DNA of 64,000 nucleotides from Mycobacteroides chelonae (GTDB lineage Bacteria; Actinomycetota; Actinomycetes; Mycobacteriales; Mycobacteriaceae), in the NCBI RefSeq assembly GCF_016767715.1, contig NZ_CP050145.1, positions 2,542,001-2,606,000 of the forward strand, read 5' to 3'. The stretch's first letter is position 1. Every line of letters begins with the position of its first letter. The notes under the pieces were generated by a model. The model was not told the origin of the DNA. It ran no database searches and saw only the letters and a list, made by a program, of their open reading frames with translations. A program made the position numbers and the translations under genes. Shown piece by piece: positions 1-7,586 of the stretch.

Positions 1-35
1 CCTCTCTGCACGTCGAAAATCCAGCTAATCTGTCT

Positions 36-52
36 CGCCGCGTTTCGCGGCG
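36..52. terminator. GC-rich hairpin, possible terminator
   Basis: A perfect 7-bp stem (CGCCGCG / CGCGGCG) closes a TTT loop. It lies 150 bases past the end of the TetR gene, so it could end that transcript or one entering from the left edge. There is no T-tract. The rest of bases 1-200 shows no gene I can support. Confidence 0.35.
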
Positions 53-200
53 TGTCAATTCATGGCTATCTATGCATATATCATTTTCAGAGGAACTGTC
101 TACATCGATCAGGGGGAAATCAGGAAGCTCTCATGGTGAGCTCAGTTAATACTCAGAATACCGTCGCCGGGTACGGGTATAGGTCTGATCCGTGAGCTAT

Positions 201-827
201 TCAGAGTTGCGCGGAGCGTTCGGGACCGTGGGCGAGCAGCATCTCGACGAGCTGCTCGATCAGCTCGTCCTCACCGACCGCGACGTCCTGATGCAGCCAC
301 GCCGCGACGGCCTGGCCCACGCCCCCGATGATGAAATGGGCCAGCACGGGCAGGTTGCCCTGATCGTCGCGACGGAACCAGTCGCGTAGGTGCTGGGCGA
401 ACAGCGAGACGAACATCGCGGTGGCTTCGAACCTCTTGCGGACCAGTACCGGGTTGACCTGGCTGGGGCTGTACAGCAGCTGTCCGATGCGCCGGTCGGC
501 GTTGATGACGCGCACCACGCTGGTGATACCTGCTCTGACCTGCAGGCGCGGTGGTGCCGCGGCCACCTCGGCCTCGACCGTCGAGGCAAGCCCCTCAACT
601 GCCCAATCGAAGATCGCGACGGCGAATTCGTCCTTGTCGGCAAAGCTTTCGTAGAAATAGCGTTGCGCCAGGCCGGACCGCTGACAGACCGCGCGCAGGG
701 TGAGGTCGCCGGGTCCTTCCGGGGCGCCGAGGATGTCCAGCCCCGCTTCCAGCAGCTGCTGCCGACGCCGGGCCAGGCGTTCGTCGGCAGGTAGGCCGCT
801 GTAGGAGCGACCGGCGGGGGATGACAC
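201..827 (-). CDS. TetR/AcrR family transcriptional regulator
   Basis: A 208-residue protein with an N-terminal TetR helix-turn-helix at about residues 20-70 (LTLRAVCQRSGLAQRYFYESF, then FADKDE), followed by a helical ligand-binding region. Such proteins are dimeric repressors, usually of the divergent gene. The start is GTG at 827 (GTG-TCA-TCC). Only 10 bases upstream begins a 21-bp sequence repeated at 2933-2953, just in front of the acyl-CoA dehydrogenase operon. I infer that this regulator originally diverged from that operon and was separated by an insertion, so its own promoter may have been replaced. The effector is unknown. Confidence 0.88.
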   Translation of the reverse strand: MSSPAGRSYSGLPADERLARRRQQLLEAGLDILGAPEGPGDLTLRAVCQRSGLAQRYFYESFADKDEFAVAIFDWAVEGLASTVEAEVAAAPPRLQVRAGITSVVRVINADRRIGQLLYSPSQVNPVLVRKRFEATAMFVSLFAQHLRDWFRRDDQGNLPVLAHFIIGGVGQAVAAWLHQDVAVGEDELIEQLVEMLLAHGPERSAQL

Positions 828-836
828 CCGACCAGT

Positions 837-857
837 CTTGCAGGAGCCGGTGTTGCC
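837..857 (+). repeat. Left copy of 21-bp direct repeat flanking the toxin-like module
   Basis: The sequence starting CTTGCAGGAGCC is identical to bases 2933-2953. The two copies bracket about 2.1 kb holding only the secreted RelA/SpoT-like gene and its small partner. This resembles an attachment-site core or a recombination duplication. No integrase or transposase lies inside. Confidence 0.7.
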
Positions 858-895
858 GGTTCAGGCTCTGCCAGTCACGGCAAAATCGGCGCCAT

Positions 896-946
896 GCCGT
901 ACGTGACCGATATGAGCCTTGTCGGCACTCTTCGGTCACGTACGGC
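896..946. terminator. Perfect 15-bp inverted repeat after the small partner gene
   Basis: The arms GCCGTACGTGACCGA (896-910) and its exact reverse complement (932-946) are separated by 21 bases. The element sits 34 bases past the stop codon of the minus-strand small gene and inside the inserted segment. A terminator for the two-gene operon is the simplest reading; on that strand a TTTT follows at a short distance. A protein-binding site is also possible, since each arm contains CGTACG. Confidence 0.45.
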
Positions 947-979
947 GTGCGCTTGTCGAGTCGTCTTCTGGAGTCCGGG

Positions 980-1255
980 CTAACGAGCGCCGCCCGCTCC
1001 GTCCTGTTCGGCCCACTCGATACGCCATCTGTCGAGGACTGACTTAGCGGAACCTTCGTCGATTTCGACGTGATCTACATCGTTGTGTCCGAGGTAGTAG
1101 CGGCGTATGTACTCGGTGGGGTGCCACTCCAGGTCCCGGCCGAAGGCCTCGTCGATGGGAGGGTCTGTGTGGACCCGCCTGACAATTCCTGCTGGGTTTT
1201 CTGGTGTGCGACCACCAGCCAAAAGCGCGTAGAAGGTGACTGGTGTCTTACTCAT
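980..1255 (-). CDS. Small acidic protein paired with the secreted RelA/SpoT-like protein
   Basis: A 91-residue protein with no signal peptide or membrane segment, rich in charged and aromatic residues (WHPTEYIRRYYLGHNDVDHVEI). Its ATG overlaps the stop codon of the upstream secreted protein by 4 bases (ATGA), so the two genes are translationally coupled. I do not recognise an enzymatic motif. The size, cytosolic location and tight coupling to a toxin-like gene suggest an immunity or accessory protein, but this is inference. It may instead belong to a widespread actinobacterial/phage family of unknown role. Confidence 0.7.
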   Translation of the reverse strand: MSKTPVTFYALLAGGRTPENPAGIVRRVHTDPPIDEAFGRDLEWHPTEYIRRYYLGHNDVDHVEIDEGSAKSVLDRWRIEWAEQDGAGGAR

Positions 1256-2583
1256 TTACGTTTTCCGTTCGGCGGTAGAGATATCGACGAGCTGCCACTC
1301 GGGCGTGGGACCGCGTCGAACGCGTGATTCAGTTTCTGCTGCAGTTCATTGGCCCGCTGCGGTGAGGTACTAGGAAGGCGTTCTTCCTCATATAGGGAGT
1401 GCGCCTGCGTCTTGGTATCGAAGCTCGCGGGCGTGTGGAACTGGACTTCAAAGGTATGCCCCGTTGTCGGTTCGCGCCAGAAGCTATTGATGCCTTGATA
1501 ACCCGGCTTGTCCCATGTGTTCTTGAACTTGACAGGCTCGTAGCCTTCCGCGACCAGGCGATCAATCGCCCGCTGTGTGTTCGCGGTGTAAAGCTCATGG
1601 GGCGATTGCACGGTGTATCTCACAGAATCCTTCATATCCGCAAGGTGCTCGGCAGTGCTCAGATTCGGAGTCGTCACGATGGACGTGTAGAGCTTCCGTT
1701 TGAATGATTCTTCTGTCTTGAGCCGCTTTGCCAGACCTGTGAGCTGACTGCCCGGCGCATTGTCAACGATGCCTCGGAGGGATTGGGTGATAAGGGGTTC
1801 GGCCCGCCGTGCCTGTTCCAGAAACTTGTTGGCCGCGGTGTTCTGCTCAGAGTTGAGTGAAGCTCCACTGCTGTGGGACCTCCATTCGCCATTCGTACTG
1901 GGCGAAGGGCGCTGTTCGCCCTTGGCGTCTGCACGATCACCTTCTTTGTGACCCTCTACGTGCGGGGGGCGTAACGCTTTTGAACCGTCTTCGCGAGTCT
2001 TGACAGCGTGCCCCGGTTGCGTGCTCGCTGGCTTACCGCCGGGTTTGTGATCAGCTTCGGGACCCACGCCGTTGCCTCCGGCGCCGGATACTCGTGCGGT
2101 CTCGGGTGTACCTGGCTTGGGATCTGTTAGTGCTCGCTTCTCTTTGGTCGGAACGCCGCCGCCGGCGACATCTTTGGTCGCCGTGGACGGCGAATCTGCC
2201 GAATGCGGGCTGGGCGGGGCCTTCGGCTTTATCGCCGTCGAATGTCCAGGCGCATCGGTGCCGCCAGAAGACTTCGTGCCGGTGTGACCGCCTTGGGTGC
2301 CGCCACCGTGCTGTGTTGGCGAATTCCCTGCAGCACGGGGAGTCTTTGACTCATGGCCGGGCCTGGCCCCAGCTGATCCTGAAGCCCCAGAGCCACCAGG
2401 TCGCGAACTACCAGGGCCGTGCGACCCAGCAGCAGAGCTGTGCGACCCGCCTGAATCATGCGAACTGTTGCCACTACCCGGATCTGCCGCAGCCGTCGCA
2501 GCCAAACCCAACCACCCAGCAGCTCCGGCTGTGGCTAGAAAGCTGGCCGTCACCACATTCACACAAAAGCGATATCCGCTCAT
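1252..2583 (-). CDS. Secreted RelA/SpoT-fold protein (nucleotide 3'-pyrophosphokinase-like)
   Basis: A 443-residue protein. Residues 1-34 are a Sec signal peptide ending in a TAAADP cleavage region. Residues 35-240 are a Ser/Gly/Pro/His-rich low-complexity stretch. Residues about 245-415 resemble a (p)ppGpp-synthetase-type domain: a basic segment KRLKTEESFKRKL (286-298), an ADMKDSVRY block (D319, R322), GYQGIN in place of the usual Y-R-S-L-H loop (361-366), and FEVQFHT (378-384) with the catalytic-type Glu379, then a KTQAHSLYEEER tail. This pattern is closest in memory to the secreted Streptomyces nucleotide 3'-pyrophosphokinases that make pppApp. An ADP-ribosylating or purely structural role is less likely. 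The start ATG at 2583 follows GAAGGG. Confidence 0.75.
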   Translation of the reverse strand: MSGYRFCVNVVTASFLATAGAAGWLGLAATAAADPGSGNSSHDSGGSHSSAAGSHGPGSSRPGGSGASGSAGARPGHESKTPRAAGNSPTQHGGGTQGGHTGTKSSGGTDAPGHSTAIKPKAPPSPHSADSPSTATKDVAGGGVPTKEKRALTDPKPGTPETARVSGAGGNGVGPEADHKPGGKPASTQPGHAVKTREDGSKALRPPHVEGHKEGDRADAKGEQRPSPSTNGEWRSHSSGASLNSEQNTAANKFLEQARRAEPLITQSLRGIVDNAPGSQLTGLAKRLKTEESFKRKLYTSIVTTPNLSTAEHLADMKDSVRYTVQSPHELYTANTQRAIDRLVAEGYEPVKFKNTWDKPGYQGINSFWREPTTGHTFEVQFHTPASFDTKTQAHSLYEEERLPSTSPQRANELQQKLNHAFDAVPRPSGSSSISLPPNGKRK

Positions 2584-2932
2584 GACACCCTTCTACATCG
2601 AAAGAAACAATGAATCTCTACCCGTGGACGCAACGTAAGCGGCGGGCAAATTGATTGAAACATGTTGCAGTACAAGTAATTTGATAGATTTTGGCGATTG
2701 CAGTCACTATCCGGAGGTGGCCACATCCATCCAGTGGTGGCCAGTCAATCGAGGACGGGGCAACGTCCACTTCGGCCCGCCACTAGACGTCGGTTCCGCT
2801 TGGGGCTTTGGCCCCGTTTCCCGCCATATCGGTCCGGATGTGTGTGGACGATCCTGGTCGTTCTGTCAACAAAAACGACGGCCACGGGAGTGGGTGTGGT
2901 CGTCATGTTGTCCGACGCTGTGGTGAAACGCA
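2584..2932. other. Non-coding upstream region of the secreted RelA/SpoT-like gene
   Basis: Together with the next 115 bases this leaves about 460 bases without a supported gene. It should hold the promoter for the leftward two-gene operon and the right end of the inserted segment. The long open frame that runs through it into the acyl-CoA dehydrogenase is not conserved-looking and is treated as chance. Confidence 0.6.
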
Positions 2933-2953
2933 CTTGCAGGAGCCGGTGTTGCC
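2933..2953 (+). repeat. Right copy of 21-bp direct repeat
   Basis: Identical over 21 bases to 837-857 and in the same orientation. It lies 95 bases upstream of the first acyl-CoA dehydrogenase gene. Outside the repeats the flanks would rejoin the TetR gene to the palindrome at 2967-3004. Confidence 0.7.
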
Positions 2954-2966
2954 CGGGGAGCCGACG

Positions 2967-3004
2967 CGCATTAATCTGAATGCGCTTGCATCCAGATTAA
3001 TGCG
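2967..3004. promoter_or_regulatory. 38-bp inverted repeat, candidate operator of the fadE pair
   Basis: The 17-base arms (CGCATTAATCTGAATGC and its complement with one mismatch) are separated by GCTT. The left half also contains a shorter palindrome, GCGCATT...AATGCGC. It sits 44 bases before the ATG of the first acyl-CoA dehydrogenase. The size and symmetry fit a TetR-type dimer or paired-dimer site, most simply for the regulator at 201-827. Confidence 0.6.
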
Positions 3005-3047
3005 ATTCATCGCCTTCACATCACCGACTCGACGCAACGGAGTGCAC

Positions 3048-4277
3048 ATGGACCTGGCCTTCTCGGCAGAGGAAGAACAATTCCGCACCGAGGTTCGGGA
3101 GTTCCTGGAAGAGAACCTCACGGAGGACCTGCGTTCGGCCGGGCGCCTGCAAACGAGTGTGTACAGCGACCATGAGGCGAGCCTGCAATGGCAGGCGATC
3201 CTGCATGAGAAGGGGTGGGCCGCGCCGGCCTGGCCGGTGAAGTACGGTGGTCAGCCCTGGACCGTTGCGCAGCATTACATCTTCGCGGTCGAGTCGATGA
3301 TTGCCGGGGCGCCGGCTCTGTCGCCCATGGGTATTCGGATGGTTGCGCACGCTATCGTCAAGTTCGGCACCCAGGAGCAGAAAGACTTCTTCCTGCCCCG
3401 CATCCTGACTGGCGAGGTGTTCTTCTGTCAGGGATACAGCGAACCGGAATCCGGCTCGGACCTGGCGTCGTTGCAGATGTCGGCCGTCGCCGATGGTGAC
3501 GACTTCATTCTGAACGGCTCCAAGATCTGGACAACCCATGCACGCGAGGCGAATTGGATGTTTGCTCTCGTTCGCACCACCAAAGGCCCAAAGAAGCAGC
3601 TCGGTATCACCTTCATCCTCATCGACTTCACCTCGCCCGGAATCGACGTCAAGCCACTGGTGATGAGCTCGGGGGAGGAGGTGCAGAACGTTGTCTTCTT
3701 CGACAACGTGCGAGTGCCCAAAGCGAATGTCCTCGGTGAGATCGACGAGGGGTGGACTGTCGCGAAGTATCTTCTCGAGTTCGAGCGCGGTGGTGGGGCA
3801 GTGGCACCCATGCTGCAGGTGGGTCTCGATCAGTTGACCGCTGCAGCCCAATCAGCACCCACCGAGAACGGCACCCTGGCAGCAGATCCCTTGTTCCGCG
3901 CCAAGCTTGCCGACCTTGCGATTCGTGTCGACGTGTTGGAAGTTCTTGAGCACCGCGTGCTCGCGGTTGTCGCCGGTGGCGGTAACCCCGGCACGGCCTC
4001 GTCGATGCTGAAAATCCTTGGCACCGAACTCTCTCAAGCGTTGACCACGCTCACGCTGGAGGCCGCCGGTCCGCGCGGTCGTGTGTATCAGCCCCATGTC
4101 ACGAAGCCGGGCGGCCCGGTGGTCGAGTACACCCCGCCCGCCGATGGGTACCACAGCGGTGAGCTATGGCAGGCGGTGGCACCGCTGCACTATTTCAATG
4201 ATCGGGCTGGATCAATTTATGCCGGTTCCAACGAGATTCAACGCAACATCCTCGCCAAGGCCCAGCTGGGTCTCTGA
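3048..4277 (+). CDS. Acyl-CoA dehydrogenase, FadE family (catalytic-type subunit)
   Basis: A 409-residue flavoprotein that should oxidise acyl-CoA to enoyl-CoA. It has an N-terminal helical domain starting MDLAFSAEEEQF, the FAD/substrate beta-domain (CQGYSEPESGSDLASLQ, about 127-143, and WTTHAREANW, about 162-171), and a C-terminal helical domain ending in the FAD-contact motif AGSNEIQRNILAKAQLGL. I chose the ATG at 3048 because similarity begins there and the candidate operator lies just upstream. The next gene follows after 21 bases and encodes a shorter homologue. Such adjacent pairs are known in mycobacteria as alpha2beta2 acyl-CoA dehydrogenases for steroid or branched side chains; the substrate here is unknown. 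Confidence 0.93.
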   Translation: MDLAFSAEEEQFRTEVREFLEENLTEDLRSAGRLQTSVYSDHEASLQWQAILHEKGWAAPAWPVKYGGQPWTVAQHYIFAVESMIAGAPALSPMGIRMVAHAIVKFGTQEQKDFFLPRILTGEVFFCQGYSEPESGSDLASLQMSAVADGDDFILNGSKIWTTHAREANWMFALVRTTKGPKKQLGITFILIDFTSPGIDVKPLVMSSGEEVQNVVFFDNVRVPKANVLGEIDEGWTVAKYLLEFERGGGAVAPMLQVGLDQLTAAAQSAPTENGTLAADPLFRAKLADLAIRVDVLEVLEHRVLAVVAGGGNPGTASSMLKILGTELSQALTTLTLEAAGPRGRVYQPHVTKPGGPVVEYTPPADGYHSGELWQAVAPLHYFNDRAGSIYAGSNEIQRNILAKAQLGL

Positions 4278-4298
4278 CAGACAAGAGCGAACATCACC

Positions 4299-5438
4299 AT
4301 GGATTTCAATCTGACCGACGAACAGCAACTCCTCAAGAACTCTGTCTCGGACTTCCTGTCCAACCGCTATGCCCTGGACACCAGCCGACGTGCGGCGCGC
4401 TCGGATGTCGGCTGGCAGCCGCAGGTGTGGAAGTCCTTTGCCGAGGAACTCGGCATCCTCGCCGCGCCACTGCCTGAGGAGCGCGGTGGTTTGGGTGGCG
4501 GCGCGGAGGAAGTTCTTGTCATCGCCGAGGTGCTCGGGCAGCATCTGGTGGTCGAGCCATTCATCGGCACCGTGGTTCTTGGTGGCGGGCTGCTGCGGCG
4601 CTCGAGCACTGACCTTGCCGCAGAACTCGTTGGCGGAATCGCGTCCGGCGATGTTGTCACCGGATTTGCGGCCCTGGAACCAACTTCCGGCCAGGCATTC
4701 CATTCCGTGCGGACCACCGCGCGCCGTGATGGACAGCACTGGTTGCTCGACGGGGAAAAGATCGTGGTCAGTGACGCACCGATCGCGACCCATCTGATCA
4801 TCACCGCGCGGACCTCCGGTGATGCGGCCGACACCGCGGGTCTCACACTATTCGCGATACCGTTCGATCCCGCCGATCCGCCATCGGGGATGGACGTACA
4901 CCACTACCGGACGATCGATGACCATCACGCCAGCGATCTGGTGATATCCGGCCTGCGCGTGCCGGATTCGGCGCGCATCTCGGAGGTGGACGAGGCGTGG
5001 CCGCTGATCGATGCCGCACTCGACGAGGCCACAGCCGCCACCGTGGCCGAGGCGGTGGGGATGCTGCGCAAGGTCCTTTCCGACACCGTCGAATACACCA
5101 AGCAGCGTCAGCAGTTTGGTGTGGCGATCTCTAATTTCCAAGCGCTGCAGCACCGCATGGTGAATATGCATATCGAGGTCGAGCAGGCGGTCGCGGCCTC
5201 GTACCTGGCCTCGCTCAATCTCGACGGCGCACGCCGTACCCGGGCGGTGTCGGCCGCCAAGGCGACCATCGCGCGTGCGGCCAGGCTGGTGGGGCAGGAG
5301 GCGGTTCAGCTGCATGGCGGCATGGGTATGACCGAGGAGCTCGCCATCGGACATTACTTCAAGCGTCTTACCGTGATTGAGTCGGAATTCGGCAACCGGG
5401 ATTTCCACACGACGCGGTATCAGCACGCGCGCGGCTAA
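4299..5438 (+). CDS. Acyl-CoA dehydrogenase, FadE family (partner subunit)
   Basis: A 379-residue homologue of the preceding gene. It begins MDFNLTDEQQLLKNSV and has the C-terminal domain signatures RQQFGVAISNFQALQHRM (about 270) and QLHGGMGMTEELAIGHYFKRL (about 345). Its FAD beta-domain is weaker (the usual Y/W-S-E-P-x-x-G-S-D loop is replaced by TGFAALEPTSGQ), and its C-terminus ends ESEFGNRDFH rather than a GSNEIQR motif. This fits the non-identical subunit of an alpha2beta2 FadE complex, in which one chain keeps the catalytic and FAD-binding residues. It is probably co-transcribed with the upstream gene. Confidence 0.92.
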   Translation: MDFNLTDEQQLLKNSVSDFLSNRYALDTSRRAARSDVGWQPQVWKSFAEELGILAAPLPEERGGLGGGAEEVLVIAEVLGQHLVVEPFIGTVVLGGGLLRRSSTDLAAELVGGIASGDVVTGFAALEPTSGQAFHSVRTTARRDGQHWLLDGEKIVVSDAPIATHLIITARTSGDAADTAGLTLFAIPFDPADPPSGMDVHHYRTIDDHHASDLVISGLRVPDSARISEVDEAWPLIDAALDEATAATVAEAVGMLRKVLSDTVEYTKQRQQFGVAISNFQALQHRMVNMHIEVEQAVAASYLASLNLDGARRTRAVSAAKATIARAARLVGQEAVQLHGGMGMTEELAIGHYFKRLTVIESEFGNRDFHTTRYQHARG

Positions 5439-5440
5439 AT

Positions 5441-6058
5441 CTATCCGACGAGATTGATCACCAGATTGATCGTGCACGCGATGATTACGGTGCCGTAGAC
5501 GTAGCTGAAAAGACAGTGTTTCAAGACCACGTCGCGGATGTGCGACTCGGTGACGGCGGTGTCAGAGACCTGATATGTCATGCCGAGATTGAAGGAGAAG
5601 TAGTAGAAGTCGACGTAGCGTGGCGGCACGGTGGAATTGAAGTCGATTCCACCGGGGGCGTCCTGGTAATAGATCCGCGCATAGCGGGCGGCGTAGATCG
5701 TGTGCAGCATCGCCCACACGGTCAGTATCGCTCCTATGCACAGGCCCGCGTAGATGCCCTTGTCCTCGTCATTGGCAGAGATCAGAAGTATTCCGATTGC
5801 CGACAGGCTGGCCACCAGTATCAGCAGCATCGCCACATCGCCGAGCTCGTCGTCCATGTCCTCACTGCTCGCACGCGCACGCGTCTGCTCTGGATCCATG
5901 GGCCACAAGACGATCAGCGCCCACCCGACACTGATGGCCGCGGCGACGATCACCACCGCGAGCAGGGCAACTTGCCAACGCTGCAGCAGCGTCCACGTCA
6001 GGATGCCGGCTGCCAACCCCACCACGAGTGCGATCCAGAATCGTCTGGTGCCGGTCAT
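5441..6058 (-). CDS. DUF1345 family membrane protein
   Basis: A 205-residue polytopic membrane protein with about five to six hydrophobic segments, two near the N-terminus (IALVVGLAAGILTWTLL, LLAVVIVAAAISVGWALIV) and the last at the C-terminus (VYGTVIIACTINLVINLVG). The block FNSTVPPRYVDFYYFSFNLGMTYQVSDT is typical of DUF1345. The function of this family is unknown; it is often linked to stress or ion homeostasis. It is convergent with the FadE operon, with only 2 bases between stop codons. Confidence 0.85.
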   Translation of the reverse strand: MTGTRRFWIALVVGLAAGILTWTLLQRWQVALLAVVIVAAAISVGWALIVLWPMDPEQTRARASSEDMDDELGDVAMLLILVASLSAIGILLISANDEDKGIYAGLCIGAILTVWAMLHTIYAARYARIYYQDAPGGIDFNSTVPPRYVDFYYFSFNLGMTYQVSDTAVTESHIRDVVLKHCLFSYVYGTVIIACTINLVINLVG

Positions 6059-6115
6059 GACTCTCCCGCTCGTATCGTCTAGCTCGCAGCGGCTGGCCTA
6101 AGCCAACATTCGCGG

Positions 6116-7528
6116 CTAGGGATGGGGTGTGCTGGTCGCCGTCGTCGTGGTCGACGTGCGGTTACTCGGTGACGGTGCGTCGTCGCGGTCCTGCCACGCG
6201 ATGAATAGTGCGGTGAATATGGCCGCCGAGAACACTGCGGCGGCAAGAAACCACAGGAACGGTCGCTGGAACCAGCGCATCCGGTCGGTGTCACGGTAGT
6301 CGCCCGGTCCGGGGCTGAAGGTCACCTCGGGGCGAGCGGCGGTGACCGGCGTCGAGTAGTCCTGATACTCCTGCAGTTCCGGGGAAGTATCGGCTTGGGA
6401 CCAGGCAAAGCTATCGGACTCGACGGTGTCGATGGGCTTGGATGCCGGGCTTTTCGCGGTTTCCTCGCCCGTCGGCACCGGCCGCATCATGGTCGCTTCG
6501 AGCGATGGTGTCTCGTCTGGTTGACCGGCCATGACGGCGGCCCCGAATGCGGCGGCGAGCTGGGGCTGTGGTGCGGCGATGATCGGGCATCGCAATCGTT
6601 CGGAAAGCTGCTGAGTCACAAGAGGAATGCCGGCGCCGCCCCCGATGGTGAGGACGGTACTGACGCCAGCGGAAGGAATGTTGTTGCGTTCCAGAGTTTC
6701 TTGGATGGTTGTGATCAACGCGGCTAGCGGGCCTCGGATCCGGTCTTCCAGCTCGCTGCGGGTGAGCCGCACATCGGCGGTGAGGCCGGGAAGCTCGACG
6801 GGAACCACGGTGGTCGTATCGGTAGACAGATGCTCCTTGGCCGCGCGACACCGTTCACGCAGGCGGGTCAAGGCACCCAACGATGCGGTGCCGTCCGGAT
6901 CCTGGTCGAGGCCGGTAAGGACCTGGGCCAGGAGTTCCTGGTCGATACGTTGTCCGGAGAAGTCGCGATGACGAACAGTCTCGCCGACGGGCTCGAAATT
7001 GCTTGTGGCGTCGGCCAATGTGATGCTTGTGCCCGTTCCGCCCAGATCACAGACGACAACCACTCCGTGATTGGGGACGCGATCGCGCAGGCTCACCAAT
7101 GCCGCGCGCGCATCCGGCACCAGCTTCATCGGCCGCCCGCCTGGCGCCAGGGCAGGCACTTTGTCGATGGCGGCGCGCAACGCGGCGATGGACTGCGCGC
7201 CCCAATGCGCGGGGATGGCGGCCGCGAGCGCCGGGGGAGTCTCGAAACTGGCCACCACCGCAGCGTCGGCGATCATGACCCGGATGGCTTCTGCCATGAC
7301 CCAATCGGCGCTGTGCACCGATCCGTCAGCACCCACGATTCCGACGGGATCTCCGACGCGATCGACAAATCCGGTCAGACCCAGGCCAGGCTCCTTCGGG
7401 ATGCCGACCTCGGAGGGCCGATCGTCATGCAAGGTGAGCATCGATGCCCGCACGACAGGAACGCCGTCAGGGTTGCCGTCGGTGGCGACCAGCTGTGTAG
7501 CCCCGATCGACATTCCGAGTGAGTTCAT
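6116..7528 (-). CDS. Hsp70/actin-fold ATPase-like protein with C-terminal membrane anchor
   Basis: A 470-residue protein. The N-terminal region has DnaK-like phosphate and adenosine elements: SIGATQLVATDG at the start, VVVCDLGGTGTSITLAD (about 158-175) and VLTIGGGAGIPLVTQQL (about 300). A long Pro/Ser/Glu-rich linker (about 340-415) leads to one transmembrane helix (FLWFLAAAVFSAAIFTALFIAW) and a Thr-rich tail. Several mycobacterial proteins share this plan of an intracellular Hsp70-like ATPase with a short extracytoplasmic end; their partners are not well known. There is no substrate-binding domain like that of DnaK. Confidence 0.8.
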   Translation of the reverse strand: MNSLGMSIGATQLVATDGNPDGVPVVRASMLTLHDDRPSEVGIPKEPGLGLTGFVDRVGDPVGIVGADGSVHSADWVMAEAIRVMIADAAVVASFETPPALAAAIPAHWGAQSIAALRAAIDKVPALAPGGRPMKLVPDARAALVSLRDRVPNHGVVVVCDLGGTGTSITLADATSNFEPVGETVRHRDFSGQRIDQELLAQVLTGLDQDPDGTASLGALTRLRERCRAAKEHLSTDTTTVVPVELPGLTADVRLTRSELEDRIRGPLAALITTIQETLERNNIPSAGVSTVLTIGGGAGIPLVTQQLSERLRCPIIAAPQPQLAAAFGAAVMAGQPDETPSLEATMMRPVPTGEETAKSPASKPIDTVESDSFAWSQADTSPELQEYQDYSTPVTAARPEVTFSPGPGDYRDTDRMRWFQRPFLWFLAAAVFSAAIFTALFIAWQDRDDAPSPSNRTSTTTTATSTPHP

Positions 7529-7586
7529 TCCCTACCTGTTCGCCTGTTCCATTTGTGATTCTAGGCGGGTGCCCTTCGTGGAGAAC

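Noticed and set aside
896..946. 15-bp inverted repeat as the operator of the TetR gene at 201-827
   Set aside because: It lies inside the inserted segment and just past the small partner gene, so a terminator fits better; the palindrome at 2967-3004 is the better operator candidate.
2808..3047. An 80-residue N-terminal extension of the first acyl-CoA dehydrogenase
   Set aside because: The extension has no family similarity and crosses the direct repeat and the palindrome; the normal FadE start MDLAF is at 3048.
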